Assembly (NCBI GenBank): GCA_030278955.1
Contig: JAOANR010000005.1
Coordinates: 35,033,105-35,097,104, forward strand
Length of the DNA: 64,000 nt
From: Hygrophila difformis
Lineage: Eukaryota; Streptophyta; Magnoliopsida; Lamiales; Acanthaceae
Direction: 5' to 3'
Positions within the stretch are counted from its first letter, which is position 1, and every line of letters begins with the position of its first letter. Under the pieces are notes generated by a model. That model was given only the letters and a program-made list of their open reading frames with translations, had not been told where the DNA came from and searched no databases. This document shows positions 21,037-32,246 of this stretch, one piece after another. The translations under genes were made by a program, and so were the position numbers.

Positions 21037-24000
21037 GCAGGAAGACCTATCACCTGGCCAAACGATAAAATCAAGATGAAGCTGATCTCCATCAAATGCG
21101 AATGGGTTCCTTAAGTTCAGAACAGATGCCATGTTGCCTTCTTATCACAAAAGAAGAATGCTAAGGACACAGTATGGTACTTTGATAGTGGGTACTCCAA
21201 ACACATGACTGGTGAACGAAGCTTGCTCAAACATTACAAGGAGATTGATGGAGGATTTGTTGTATTTGGAGATAGTAAAAAGGGTGCCCTGGTTGGTCAA
21301 GTAACCATTGAGAACAACGGCTCACGAGAACTGTCTCCAGTATTCCTTGTTGATGGACTCGAAGCAAACTTGATTAGCATCAGCCAATTGTGTGATGAGG
21401 ACCTTGTGGTGCAGTTTACCAAGAAAGATTGTCAAGTGCTCAACCAAAATCAAGAATGCATCATGAGAGGTTTGCGCTCTAAAAATAATTGTTATCACCT
21501 TGTTCAAACATGCAATTTTGGCTCAGTTGCAGGTAAAAACCACATCATGCTATGGCATGAAAAGCTTGGACATCTCAACTTCAAAGATGTTATCAGACTC
21601 AGCAGAACCGAGGCAGTCAAAGGCCTTCCTCACTTCAAAAACTCCAACGTGGAGTTCTGTGACGAATGTGCCAAGAACAAACAGCATAGGAGTTCACACA
21701 AGCTGTCTGAACACCTCAGATCGACCAAATGTCTGGACTTATTGCACATGGATCTTATTGGTCCTACTGAGGTCGAAAGCTTGGGAGGTAAAAGATATGT
21801 TTTTGTATGCATTGATGATTATTCCAGATATACTTGGGTAGACTTTCTCAGGGAAAAAGGTGACGCCTTCAAAGCCTTTGAAAACTTATGCAATCGCCTC
21901 ATGACTGAAAAAGATACCAAACTAAAGAGGATTCGAAGTGATCACGGTCGAGAATTTGAAAACCAATCCTTTGAAGAATACTGCATCATTCACGGAATTC
22001 TCCGCGCCGAAAACCCCTCAACAAAATGGTGTGGTGGAAAGAAGAAATCGCACCCTACAAGAGATGTCAAGGGTCATGCTGAACGCCAAAAATGTTGCCG
22101 AGTTCTTGTGGGCTGAGGCTGTCAATACTGCATGCTACACCGTAAATATGGTTTACTTAAGACCGAATTCTCTCATGACTCCATATGAAATATGGAACGG
22201 TAAAAAGACATCCATCACTTACTTTCATATCTTTGGTAGCAAATGCTTTGTATTAAATGACAGGGAACATATGGGAAAATTCCAAGAAAAGAGTCATGAA
22301 GGATTGTTCGTAGGATACTCTATCACAAGCAGAGCATACAGGATATACATTCCAAAGACAAGGAAAGTTCTTGAATCCACAAATGTTGCGATAGAAGATG
22401 TCTCAAGCAAGGATCCTGCTCAACTCAATGAAGATGAAGTTCCGTCTACACTACCTAGCAACCAGAATTTGAGACAAATCAATGCTGAACAAATCACCTC
22501 CAGCAATGAATCCACGGAAGTCGTTCAAACGCCCACTCTGGACACTTCGCCACATGACTCTGAGCTCAGAAAGACCTCAATGGACGTATTCACAAACATC
22601 ATGATCCTGAAGATGTCATAGGTGATGTAAATGAAAAAAGGAAAACCCGGGGAAGGAAGATCAACTTCAAAGAATTAGCTGGCTTACACTGCTATACATC
22701 TAAGATCGAACCAACCAAAGTGGAAGAGGCACTCCAGGATGAGCATTGGATCAACGCCATGCATGATGAACTACTTCAGTTCAAAAGAAATGAAGTTTGG
22801 ACACTTGTCGAAAGACCCAAAGATAAGAATGTAATCGGTACCAAGTGGATCTTTCGCAAAAAAAGTGATGAAAAAGGGAACATTACCAGAAATAAGGCAC
22901 GGCGAGTTGCCCAAGGATACACACAGGTTGAAGGAGTAGACTTCAGTGAGACATTTGCCCACGTAGCCAGACTTGAAGCAGTTCGACTCCTATTATCCAT
23001 TGCATGCTCATTAGGGTTCAAGCTCTATCAAATGGATGTCAAAAGTGCTTTCCTAAATGGATGGCTTAATGAGGAAGTATACGTGCAGCAGCCCAAAGGA
23101 TTCGATGACCTTCATCATCCACAACATGTCTACAAGCTCAACAAAGCTCTATATGGCCTAAAACAAGCTCCTAGGGCTTGGTACGAGAGGCTGTCCAAGT
23201 ATCTGCTTGATCATGGATTTGAAAGAGGAAGTCTTGACAAGACTTTGTTCATCAAAAGAGAAAGCAAAGGAATACTAATTGCTCAAGTCTATGTAGATGA
23301 CATAGTCTTTGGATCAACACATCATGTGCTCAAAGACCACTTCATCGAAATAATGGGTAAGGAGTTCGAAATAAGCATGGTTGGGGAACTAACCTATTTC
23401 CTTGGCTTGCAGGTAGCACAAAAGAAAGATGGCATATTTCTCAGCCAAACCAAGTATGCTCGAAACATTGTCAAAAAGTTTGGCAACCAATATTTTAGCA
23501 ACAAATCCAATAAATATGGAGTCCATCAAACTAGTCCGAACACCTATAGGGACTAATGACAGATTGAGCAAAGATCCCAGTCGTCAAAGTGTAGATCAGA
23601 AACTCTATCGAAGCATCATTGGGAGCTTACTATACTTGGCTGCAAGTCGACCTGACATAAGCTATGCAGTTGGAGTATGTGCACACTGCCAAGCCGATCC
23701 CAAGGAATCTCACTTAAAAGCAGCCAAAAGAGTGATCAAATACGTTTCAGGGACAAGTGAACTTGGTATATGGTATTCTAAAGAATATAATCTTTCACTA
23801 CTTGGCTATAGTGATGCAGATTGGGCAGGTGATGCGGACGATAGAAAAAGCACAACCGGAGGATGCTTCTATATTGGAACTAACTTAGTTAGTTGGTATA
23901 GCAAGAAACAAAGCTCCATCTCTCTTTCAACTGCTGAAGCCGAATACATTGTAGCTGGAAGTTGTTGTGCACAACTGCTATGGATGAAGCAAATGATGCT

Positions 24001-24265
24001 AGACTATGGTATTGATCAGGAGGTCCTCACTATACTATGTGACAATATGAGTGCAATCAATATCTCAAAAAATCCAGTTCAACATGGGAGAACTAAGCAC
24101 ATTGAGCTCAGACACCACTTTATTAGAGATCTTGTTGAAGAAAGAATAGTGTCCATCCAACATGTCGGAACCACTGAGCAATATGCAGATATTTTCACTA
24201 AGGCATTAGACCGAGAAAGATTTGAAAAATTGAGGAGAGATCTAGGATTATGCATGATCTCCTAA
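21037..24265 (+). pseudogene. pol: Sirevirus pol: protease, integrase, RT, RNase H
   Basis: It continues in the gag frame after TAA 21034, with a second TAA near 21112. The protease has WYFDSG at 21175. Integrase follows: pre-integrase WHEKLGHLNF, zinc finger C-x2-C (FCDECAKNKQ), DLLHMDLIGP, RSDHGREFEN, then a frameshift near 21990 before TPQQNGVVERRNRT. Another frame change near 22600 precedes the RT ([31 protein letters not shown] and catalytic YVDDIVFG near 23295). A frameshift near 23470 leads to RNase H (GYSDADWAGD, STAEAEYI, ADIFTKAL), which ends at 24265. The catalytic motifs survive, but at least three frameshifts and two stops break the frame. Confidence 0.9.
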
Positions 24266-24721
24266 TTATCCCGCAATTCCGAAATAAGTTTTTTTTTTAT
24301 TTTGTGTAATTTCCATATTTTTAATATTCGTATATTTTGTTACCTTAATTACTCTATGTAATACTAATCATCTTGATAAGTAAAGATTACAGGATCATTA
24401 AACTTAGAGCTCTTCTCACACAAAGTCAAAATTCAAATTCTTGATGTGACACTCGGACGTGTCAAGGGAAGAGGCATGAACGGTTATACGCAAGCCATCA
24501 TTCAAAATCGTGATCATTACGGTTATGGGAAGTCGTGATACACCTTCCAAATTTGAATTTATGGAAGGTTTTTTTTTTGCTATCTCCATATCTCAAACGG
24601 ATTGCCTTTCCTATTTTCGCTGAACACTCCTCCTCTCCTCTTATACTCTCGATTTCGCATTCTCTCAAAAAGATATTGTTCACTCTCACTTGCTCTTGCC
24701 AAAAGACTCTTTCAGATTACA
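24266..24721 (+). other. Leader between pol and the env-like ORF
   Basis: A 456-bp non-coding spacer. It is T-rich and contains short purine/pyrimidine tracts but no recognised gene. Sireviruses often have such a spacer before the extra ORF. Confidence 0.6.
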
Positions 24722-27104
24722 ATGGTGAAGACACGAGGAAGCCAAAGCTCAAAGTCTCAAGATCCTACCCACGCATCGTCAACCGGTAGGAAGAAAGGCA
24801 TCTCTCCAGGAGAATCCAGCGCCAAAGGAAGGGCGAAAGCAGTTCAGCAGGCGATTATCGAACAAACAGTTTCGGAAACACCCTCCATTGTACCTGTTCC
24901 ATTCCCTTCTTCCTCTCCTTCCACTGCCGGAGGAAAGGGCACTACCTCTGTTGGTGTTCTAGACCTGCTGGACATACGGGCTGAAGTTGCTGGAGCCAAT
25001 ACCATGAAGCAAAAAGGAGACGGAGCGCAGAAATCAAAAGGGAAGGCTGTCTCCTCTTCCAAACCAAGAGAGAATGCTGTGGCGATGAAGAACGCATCCA
25101 TCAGCGAACGAGTTGAGGCTGACATTGCCAAAGCACTACAACCCATTGAGGCAATTCTGGACGATCTCCCTACAATGGGCTCTGGCAATGTAACTGAAAC
25201 AGGTGTGTCCACTAAAGTTGCTGACCCTGCAACGAAAGATGCACCAAAGGTGTCCACTGAAAAGTTCAAGAAGAAAACTCCATCAAAGAAAACCATGGTG
25301 GAACCAAGTGCCGTGAGTAATCCTGCCCCTATCACTACAGTCGAAGAAAACCCAACTGAACCTCTTCAAATCACTCCTTCTGGAACTCAAGCCAGTCCAG
25401 CCAAGGAGTCCGAACCAGTGATTGAACAACTCGTTAAAGAGGAACTCGACTCTGATTATGTGTAAGAGTCCGATGATGGAAGCTCCGGAGATGAATCCAT
25501 GATCGACATCAGTGATGATGAAAGGAATGATGCTGTTAATGAGATCACCGAAGAGATTGCATGGACCGCAAGTTAGAAAAGGAAACATGCCCTGTGGAAA
25601 GAACCTGAACAAGTTGCTCCTGCCAAAAGACCTGTTCTCATTGAAATAGAGCAGGAAGAGGAAGAAGAGGACGAGAGTTCCTCAAGCTCTGAGGATAATC
25701 AGAATAAGGAGTCCGGAGAAGACACAGAACATCTTCAGGACAATGCCCCTGATCCAACTGAGGGGGAGAATCCCACTGAAGACAAGTCCGAGGAATTGGG
25801 ATCTCAAGACACTCAAAGCGAGGAGGAAGAGTCCGAGAAAGAAGGATCCGAAGAAGAAGAATCTGAAGAAAGAATCGAAAAAGGTGTTGAACCTGACACT
25901 GTGGAAGAGGTGGAACCCCAGACAGAAACTCGAGAACCTACTCCACCAGCCAGGCGTTCACCCAAGGAGTCCGAACTCAAGAAGCGGACTCATGTTGAAC
26001 CAGAGGAATCTGTCAAAGTTACTGGATCAAAGAAGAGAAAGATTGCTGAATCCTCATCTGAGGAGCATGAACCGGAGATCATTGATGCAGGAAACGCCAT
26101 ATCAACTGCCTTCTACTATGAAGTGTCCGAGCTTTATTTCACAACTGTTCTGGAGAAGATGAAGGTGCATCTAGAGATTCGATTTGCTGCTGCGAGGTAT
26201 GAGGAAATGGGATGGCACAAATACCTAGAAGAGAGGTCCCTACTATTCTGGGATACGGAGATTAAACAGTATAAAGGACAGCTAGTTAGGCATTTTTATG
26301 CAAACCTGAGCTCCGAAGTTCTCAACACCAAAAGCCCCTGGTTCGAACTCAGCTATGCACATGGAGAGTTGTTTGAACTCAAAGCCAGGGCCCTGAACCG
26401 ATTCCTCCAAGTACCCCGTACCTCTCTCAAATCTGTTTACTCCCGTAGTGCAAAGTTTCCCATGAACTCTATTGCTGAGACACTTACTGGAATAGAAGGG
26501 AAAAGGTTTCACGGGAAGGGGTTAAGTGCAGGTGTCTTGACACAGAAATTTTCACTGCTTTATAAACTTTGTGCACACAATATCATGCCCACTGCTAACC
26601 ATTCCGTTGTGTCAAAAAGCATGTGTAAATTGTTGTTTGCCATAGACCAGAAGTATGAGATCAATTATGGAGTCCTTGTGCTCGAACAAATGTTGGTTTT
26701 CGCGGGCAAAGTCAAGAGAAAGTACAACACCACTCTTCCCTTCCCTGGCCTCATCTCTGAGTATCTGAAGCATCTTCACATCCTTGGAAGCAAACATGAT
26801 CGCCCAGAGGACATTGCCGACTTCAAACTCTCATCGAATCTTGGAAAGAAAAAAGCCAGACTTGGCTGGACCAGGAGGAAGGATCCCTGCGAAAGATGTC
26901 TTCTCAATGCTCCGTGATGATCTCACTGACCACATCAATCATCTCAAAGTTTTCGAAGCCCAAGTGCACATTCATGTTCAATCTGCTGAAAAGATGTTAA
27001 GACAGCTTCCTGATGTTTGGTCGGATGAAGACAAGCCATTGGATACCAATCCAGAGGAGGAGTCCAGCGACTCTGATGCAGATTCCTCTGATGAGTCAGA
27101 ATGA
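24722..27104 (+). pseudogene. Sirevirus env-like extra ORF
   Basis: ATG 24722 starts MVKTRGSQSS, a typical beginning of Sirevirus extra ORFs. The N-terminal half is Ser/Pro/Lys-rich, then strongly acidic (Glu/Ser runs at 25640-25880). The C-terminal half (about 26090-26830) is a structured helical region with LKARALNRFLQVP and NIMPTANHSVVSKSM, resembling the 'putative plant transposon protein' domain. In-frame stops occur at 25463 and about 25574, and a frameshift near 26870 precedes the acidic C-terminus. I see no convincing signal peptide or membrane segment, so 'env-like' is only the conventional name and the function is unknown. Confidence 0.75.
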
Positions 27105-27132
27105 CATGCCCTTTTTGGGCAAAATATGCGCC

Positions 27133-27202
27133 AGAGGGGGAGTTAAGTTAATGTAACCGTTGATCGGTTCCTCTGGCAAGCACTACAATCAAGAAGGGGG
27201 AG
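27133..27202 (+). other. Two upstream polypurine tracts
   Basis: AGAGGGGGAG at 27133-27142 and AGAAGGGGGAG at 27192-27202 precede the LTR-adjacent tract by about 350-420 bp. Multiple tracts of this form are described for Sireviruses. Confidence 0.75.
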
Positions 27203-27204
27203 TC

Positions 27205-27549
27205 TGGTGATGAAAAGTTTATGCTGATGAAGGATAACATTTATAATTCTGTTTGAACTACTTTGGTCGACTGTTTATGACTGTTTTTGGACGATTGGAC
27301 TATGGCCAGTAATAAATTAAATTGTGATCTTTCATGCCTTATTTTATTGCCATGTGCCTGTTTTGATGTAAATGCTCCTAGATTAAATGGATATGATCAT
27401 ATGTACGGAGCATTAGAATAGTTTGTTTTGAATTGGGAAAAACTGTAATCGGTGGTTGGGACTAAATGGGAATTATTTCCTCATTTCTGTACTTGTGTAA
27501 TTGTTTGGACATCGGTTTGATCAACTCATTTACTGGCCGACATTCTGCC
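27205..27549 (+). other. Sirevirus 3' non-coding region
   Basis: AT-rich spacer between the upstream and LTR-adjacent polypurine tracts. No coding signature. Confidence 0.6.
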
Positions 27550-27561
27550 AAAAAGGGGGAG
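27550..27561 (+). other. LTR-adjacent polypurine tract
   Basis: AAAAAGGGGGAG followed by AT and then TGTTG, matching the conserved Sirevirus PPT/3' LTR junction where plus-strand DNA synthesis is primed. Confidence 0.88.
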
Positions 27562-27563
27562 AT

Positions 27564-27880
27564 TGTTGATAATGGCCAGAAATGACCATTATTTTCAATC
27601 AATTTCCGTGTCTTAAACGGGCATTTGATCGCATTCCGGTCTTACATTAAGTAATAAAGCAGTTGAATTGGACTGATTTATGCATAATTGTAAAAATAAT
27701 AAGCTGGTATGAAAAAGGCATAAATATGTAATTTTATTACATATTTATGTTAGAAAAATCCAAAAACATGAGAAAAAGAAAAGAAAAGAAAAAGGAATGA
27801 AAAAGATGGGAAAAAGAGAGAAAAAAACCCACAAAAAGAATACTTTCGGCCCATCTGGCCCAATTCAGCAGGCCCAGGAA
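27564..27880 (+). repeat. Sirevirus 3' LTR, beginning only
   Basis: Starts TGTTGATAATGGCC after the PPT. The expected LTR end (CGGACCTAACA) does not appear downstream, and by about 27885 the sequence belongs to the GTCGCGG-repeat element. The point of change is not marked by a recognisable LTR start. A perfect 14-bp-arm hairpin lies at 27719-27749 (CATAAATATGTAAT, TTT, complement). Confidence 0.6.
27719..27749. repeat. Perfect hairpin, 14-bp arms
   Basis: CATAAATATGTAAT, a TTT loop, then the exact complement ATTACATATTTATG. Confidence 0.9.
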
Positions 27881-27884
27881 CACC

Positions 27885-28134
27885 TTTGTCGCGGAAGCCC
27901 CTTTGTCGCGATGCATGGTTCCGCGACAAAGGAGGGTTCCGCGACCAAGCAAGCCCAGATGAGGGAGGAGGCCAGCCGGATACCTTTGTCGCGATACCTT
28001 TGTCGCGATGCCTTGTTCCGCGACAAAGGTCTACTCCGCGACAAAGTCACCCAATTAGAGACACAAGACCCAGTTCGAGAAGCTTTGCCACATGCAGTGT
28101 GTTCCGCGACCAAACTTGATGCTCCGAGACAAAG
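27885..28134. repeat. GTCGCGG palindromic repeat block 1
   Basis: About nine copies of GTCGCG[GA] or its complement TCCGCGAC. They are arranged as head-to-head pairs, with forward copies followed by inverted copies, and with divergent spacers. The block ends about 70 bp upstream of a TATA box at 28205. Confidence 0.9.
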
Positions 28135-28204
28135 CTGTGATGTGTGTGATGTCTTGAGACACAATGGGCTCAAATCAAGGCCCATGAGCTTAGGGTTTCC
28201 CCTC

Positions 28205-28212
28205 TATAAATA
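28205..28212 (+). promoter_or_regulatory. TATA box, probable LTR promoter of element D
   Basis: TATAAATA follows GCCCATGAGCTTAGGGTTT, a context often seen in gypsy LTR promoters. A T-rich untranslated stretch follows. No ORF lies nearby, so I infer an LTR promoter. Confidence 0.55.
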
Positions 28213-28838
28213 TGAGGTGTTTCCTTTGAGCTAGAAGTTGGAAGAATTTTATAGAGAATATACACTCTTGAAGACAAGTTGGGAGCTCAATAGTTTAGTT
28301 TAGTTTAGGGTAGTTTAGTTAGGTTTTTCTTGTATTATTTAATTTATGCATTAGTTAGATGTAGTTTCTAGCATTTTAGTTTAGATAGCCAGTTTTTACA
28401 TCTTGTTTCTTGTTCTAAACTTTTGCTTAGGGTTTAGTGATACCCAAAAATCATGGGTATTAACAAACCCACTTAATAAGATGGGAAACTAATCTTGAAA
28501 AGTGTCCCAAAAATCATGAAATGGGTCTCACACCCCATGGATCTTACTGCTTTCGTTTTCTTTGGGTCATTTGATCCTTATTTTGCATTTTAATGTCACC
28601 GCTTGGTGACTCTTCTTTGGATAATGTTGCATGCTTATGGAGGATCAAGCTTAGATTAGGGTTTCTCTAGTTTTAAGTTTGTTTTAGTTCTATTATGTTC
28701 AAGCATGTTCTAGCTAGATTCAAATTCTGTTTTGTCATTTTTAGCTTAGTTTAGCTTTTGAATCTGAAATAGGTGAGATCACACACAATGCATGCCACTG
28801 TTCCACTTTACTTTTCTGACATGTGTCCTGGACACACC
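28213..28838 (+). other. Non-coding sequence after the element D promoter
   Basis: T-rich with repeated TAGTTTAGTTTAG words and no coding signature. It is compatible with R/U5 of a very long LTR. Confidence 0.5.
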
Positions 28839-29307
28839 TTTGTCGCGGAACAACTCTTGTCGCGGAACCACGTTCCGCGACAAAATGATGCCTTCGCGAC
28901 AAAGGTGCCAAAGAACCCTTGTTAGCCATCTTTTAAAACCCTTGGTCGCGAAACAACTCTTGTCGCGGAACCATGTTCCGCGACAAAATCCTTGATTGGC
29001 GACCAGGGACCCAAATACTTGTGATTTTATTATGGAAGGGCTTTGTCGCGAAGCAACATTGTCGCGGAACCACGTTCCGCGACAACACCTCTTGTTCCGC
29101 GACAAGAATTATGCCCTTCTCCAATTTGCAAACCTTTTTGTCGCTATACCTCCTTGTCGCGGAACCATGTTCCGCGACAAAATTTTTGCTTAGCGACAAA
29201 ACAAACCCAAATTTTCAAAATCCCACTTCTCTCATTTCCCACCCTTTGTCGCGAAACCTTTGTCGCGGACCCATGGTCCGCGACACAAATTCTACTCCGC
29301 GACAAAG
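28839..29307. repeat. GTCGCGG palindromic repeat block 2
   Basis: About seventeen motif copies. Four modules contain a perfect inner palindrome: TTGTCGCGGAAC, a 3-base loop, then GTTCCGCGACAA. Outer TTGTCGCGAA-type and GCGACAA-type copies flank several of them. Confidence 0.92.
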
Positions 29308-30100
29308 TGGCAACTTTTTGCCAAATTTTTATTCTTCATTTTCCTCATTAATTAGTTGGACCTTTATATTAATATTTTGAGGTTGGAATCCAATGATCTC
29401 AACCCATGATTATTTTGATATAAAGAATTTTGTTCAATTCCACTAAAAGACTTCTACAAAGTAATTAAACTCTCATGATCTAAGCACATAATCCGGACTG
29501 TAATTAATTTAATTATGGAATGAGTGATTATTTAGACATGAGGAGTAATTATGGAATCATTTCCATACCTTGCATGAGAAACCAATGTCTCTCATGCAAG
29601 ATGATCCAAAAATATTTTTCTTTTATTTATTTTGTCTTTTCCGTGATGTGTGAAACAGCTAATAAAGAATATATCAGATTAATGTTGGCGGGTATTCCCA
29701 CACGGATAACTAGCTCGTGGTCTGTATATTAATTATTAGATGTTATTTTGCATGGTCTGGATAGTGGTTGGTGGAAGCCTTGGCGGTTCGTCCATCTGGG
29801 ATTATAATAGCTGCTCAGCTGATTCCTATCCGGATACAGTTTCTTTTTCTTTATCTTAATTTCAAACCTGAATTTTGAGCTGTAATAGTATCAAATGATG
29901 TCGATCAACATTGCTTGAATAGTATTACAGTAAGAAACCATGTAGGTTTTTCTCCCATTTCACAGATAGTAGGGGTCTTGATGATAGCGATCACTGTTAT
30001 TAAGATCTTCTGCTGTCTAAAATCATCCCACCTGGAATAGTCAGGACCTGGATAGCAGATGTTTGCATTCCGGATTATCTTGACTATTCTTGTCATCTTT
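29308..30100. other. Non-coding stretch upstream of the 1.38-kb direct repeat
   Basis: AT-rich, no coding signature, no LTR terminus. It may belong to the long 5' LTR of element D. Confidence 0.5.
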
Positions 30101-32078
30101 TTAGCCAAAATAAATTCTTCTCATCTCCGGCTATCTCATCTCTGTGTGTCAACTTCGGTCTAAACCCGCTTTATATTTTGGGTTATTTCATTTTACGCTT
30201 CTCTATATCCTTATGCATGATAATATTATGTACTGTTGTGGTCTGTTATTATTTTGGGATCCGTCCCTTGGACATAGAAGTCTTGATTTTTATAATCAGA
30301 AGTCTCACATTAAATTTCCAACAAAAATTCATTCATAAAATCCGGATCTGAGTAAGGGATAAACTCCACAGTTATGACTGATTTAGATCCGACTGGGGGT
30401 TGATTTTGGGAAATTAGAAGCAGAGTCAGCGATTAGGTCTCACCTAGACTGAAAGGATCTGTGCTTTAATTGAGAGTCTAGTACCTGAGAGGGAATGATT
30501 TTCAGATTTATTATTTTCCGAAATTGCTATTTGTTGGAAATCTTGTATTAAATATTGCACTGGGTCAGATTCCACTTGGATTCCGATAAGGTGTGACAGA
30601 TAATACTAGAGGAACAACATTCGGGCCTTGGTTATTTTCTAAAGGTAGGGTTGAGTATTCTTTCAACTGTTATCTTCTTCTGCCAAAGCCTATTTTTGAG
30701 TCCTGAGTGAGTGCATCCGGAACGAACTAATTTATTAGTTCGTTTCATTAGTTTGTATCTCATGACCACCCGACGAGAAGTGAACACTGCGAGCGGTTCA
30801 CCGAAAATAGGGAATTCTTGATCCACATCCGGTCATTCTGACTGGGGGCTTTCTTTTACTACCAGGGTCAGACTTTCAAAAACCTCCGAGTGATAGGATT
30901 TTAAATGCTTTCTTTACTGCTTTCTTTTAACTGCTTTCGTTAGAGGTCACTCGGTTGTATTGAGAGTTGTGTAACTGTTACTAGGATTGAGAGTTAAGGG
31001 ATAGTTCAGGGTTTGATTAGAATCTTTGGGTGTGACATGGGGGAATGATAACAGTACTTGACACTTCAATAAATGATTTGTCAGGTGTTGCTTGTCCACC
31101 ACAGATGGCCAACATACTCTCGCAAGGCATTGCAAGGGGAGTTGTAAGTTTGTGGTCTCTTAGAGTTTGTTTTCTTAAGAGCATGTAAACTCTTACTGTA
31201 AGTACCTGTCTGTTAAAGGGAACATGGTATAGAGAGCATGAAAATTAGCTAACTGAAAGGATTATCCCAAGTTAAGATCTGTGTAACAAAATGGAAATTT
31301 AATTGTGTTTCATCTGAATCTTGTCCAATCTTTATTATTTCCTTCCTGTCCCTTCTGTCTCATTTTAAATATGCTTTCTTAGAGTAATCTTATTGCTTTC
31401 CTAGATTATATTTAATTCGCTTTCTAGAATAACTTTATCTGCTTCATTTAATTGCTTTTATAGTTTAGTTTAATTTCTGTTAAGTAGTTGATTGTCAAAA
31501 CACACACACTTGAATTGAGTAACCGAGTGGAAAATCTTAGTAAACGACGTGGGCCCTGCTTCTATCGCACATCCTCCAATGAACGATCCGGTCTTACTAT
31601 AAATTACTGCAATTTTTGACACCGTGCGCTTTCGGGGGCACAGTTTCTTAACACGAGTAATAAAAACGTGACAACTTATACATATATCCCTAATCACAAC
31701 TCTGCCATCATAAATTGGTTTCATTAAATAAAATCTAAACCTGGATCATGATTTTTCGGAAAATGCTCATGTGATGGAAATCTGTCAAAAGTTTCATGGC
31801 AGGGAATCTCATGACAAGAATTGATGAGAAGTATCATGGCACATATGCTGCTGAAGGTCAATCTATCCCGGGTGTACCATGAGATTTGTCAACAGTTTCT
31901 TGACAGAGAGGACCACAGCGCCATTTGAAATTAAAGCACCACACTTGAGTAATAAAAAGAATAACAATCTTGATATATCCCTAAACCCCTTCCCGTAAAT
32001 CATAACTCTTTCCTTTTAATAAATTTAACCTGGTATATTTTGGAAAATACTCGTGTGCGGAAATTGTCAAAAGTTTCA
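30101..32078 (+). repeat. Element D 5' LTR, 3' portion
   Basis: The right end is fixed: GTTTCA at 32078 is followed at once by the gypsy PBS. Bases 30101-31483 are repeated at 36101-37483 with about five mismatches by eye. The left limit of the repeat starts TTAGCC rather than TG, and a TATA box with related repeats lies further left. The true LTR may therefore begin near 27.8 kb, and the right copy may be 5'-truncated. Confidence 0.75.
31658..32078. repeat. Tandem duplication in the U5 end of the element D LTR
   Basis: Segments 31658-31790 and 31955-32080 share, in order, GAGTAATAAAAA, ATATATCCCTAA, GGAAAATRCTC and GTCAAAAGTTTCATGGC. The first copy continues CATGGCAGGG and the second CATGGCGCCG, so the duplication even includes a decayed LTR/PBS junction. 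Confidence 0.7.
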
Positions 32079-32096
32079 TGGCGCCGTTGCCGGGGA
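32079..32096 (+). other. Primer-binding site of a Tat/Athila-type Ty3/gypsy element
   Basis: TGGCGCCGTTGCCGGGGA follows the LTR end directly. This sequence is the recognised PBS signature of the non-chromoviral Tat/Athila/Ogre branch of plant gypsy elements. Confidence 0.9.
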
Positions 32097-32208
32097 GGAT
32101 GCAGCGTCGTTTATTAAGAGAATTACATTCCTGATTACTCATAGATTAGCTTAGTTTAGTGTAATATATCTAATTCAGAACGGACAAAGTACCCTCAAGA
32201 TTAATTGA

Positions 32209-32246
32209 ACATTTAGAGTACCAAGACTCTAAATGTGAGGATGTTG
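32209..32246 (+). repeat. Hairpin 1 with conserved AAATGTGAGGATGTTG tail
   Basis: ACATTTAGAGT, a 6-base loop, then the perfect complement ACTCTAAATGT, followed by GAGGATGTTG. It lies about 45 bases before a TCTTGCAG splice-acceptor-like site (ends 32292). See the partner at 34342. Confidence 0.85.

Larger units (their letters stand above)
18322..27880 (+). mobile_element. Sirevirus-type Ty1/copia retrotransposon, truncated at both LTRs
   Basis: The order is partial 5' LTR, PBS TGGTATCAGAGCC, gag with zinc knuckles, protease, integrase, RT and RNase H, then a long extra env-like ORF, several polypurine tracts and the start of a 3' LTR after GGGGGAGAT. An extra ORF after pol, multiple AGGGGGAG tracts and a GGGGGAGATTGTTG junction are hallmarks of the Sirevirus (SIRE/Maximus) genus. 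Frames are broken at several places. The right limit is approximate, because the 3' LTR runs into element D without a visible boundary. Confidence 0.88.

Noticed and set aside
24844..25335. 163-residue ORF antisense to the env-like ORF
   Set aside because: It is a shadow of the Ser/Pro/Lys-rich coding strand; codon content mirrors that strand.
24722..27104. True viral envelope protein
   Set aside because: No convincing signal peptide, membrane anchor or cysteine pattern; the name env-like is only conventional for Sireviruses.
28839..29307. CRISPR-like repeat array
   Set aside because: Repeats are short, palindromic, in both orientations and irregularly spaced, and the DNA is clearly plant nuclear.
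27885..29380. Several overlapping ORFs on both strands in the GTCGCGG blocks
   Set aside because: The palindromic repeats keep frames open on both strands; the peptides are repetitions of the motif (SRNxVPRQ) without other support.
30144..30338. 64-residue ORF found identically at 36144-36338
   Set aside because: Duplicate because it lies in the LTR; no start context or homology.
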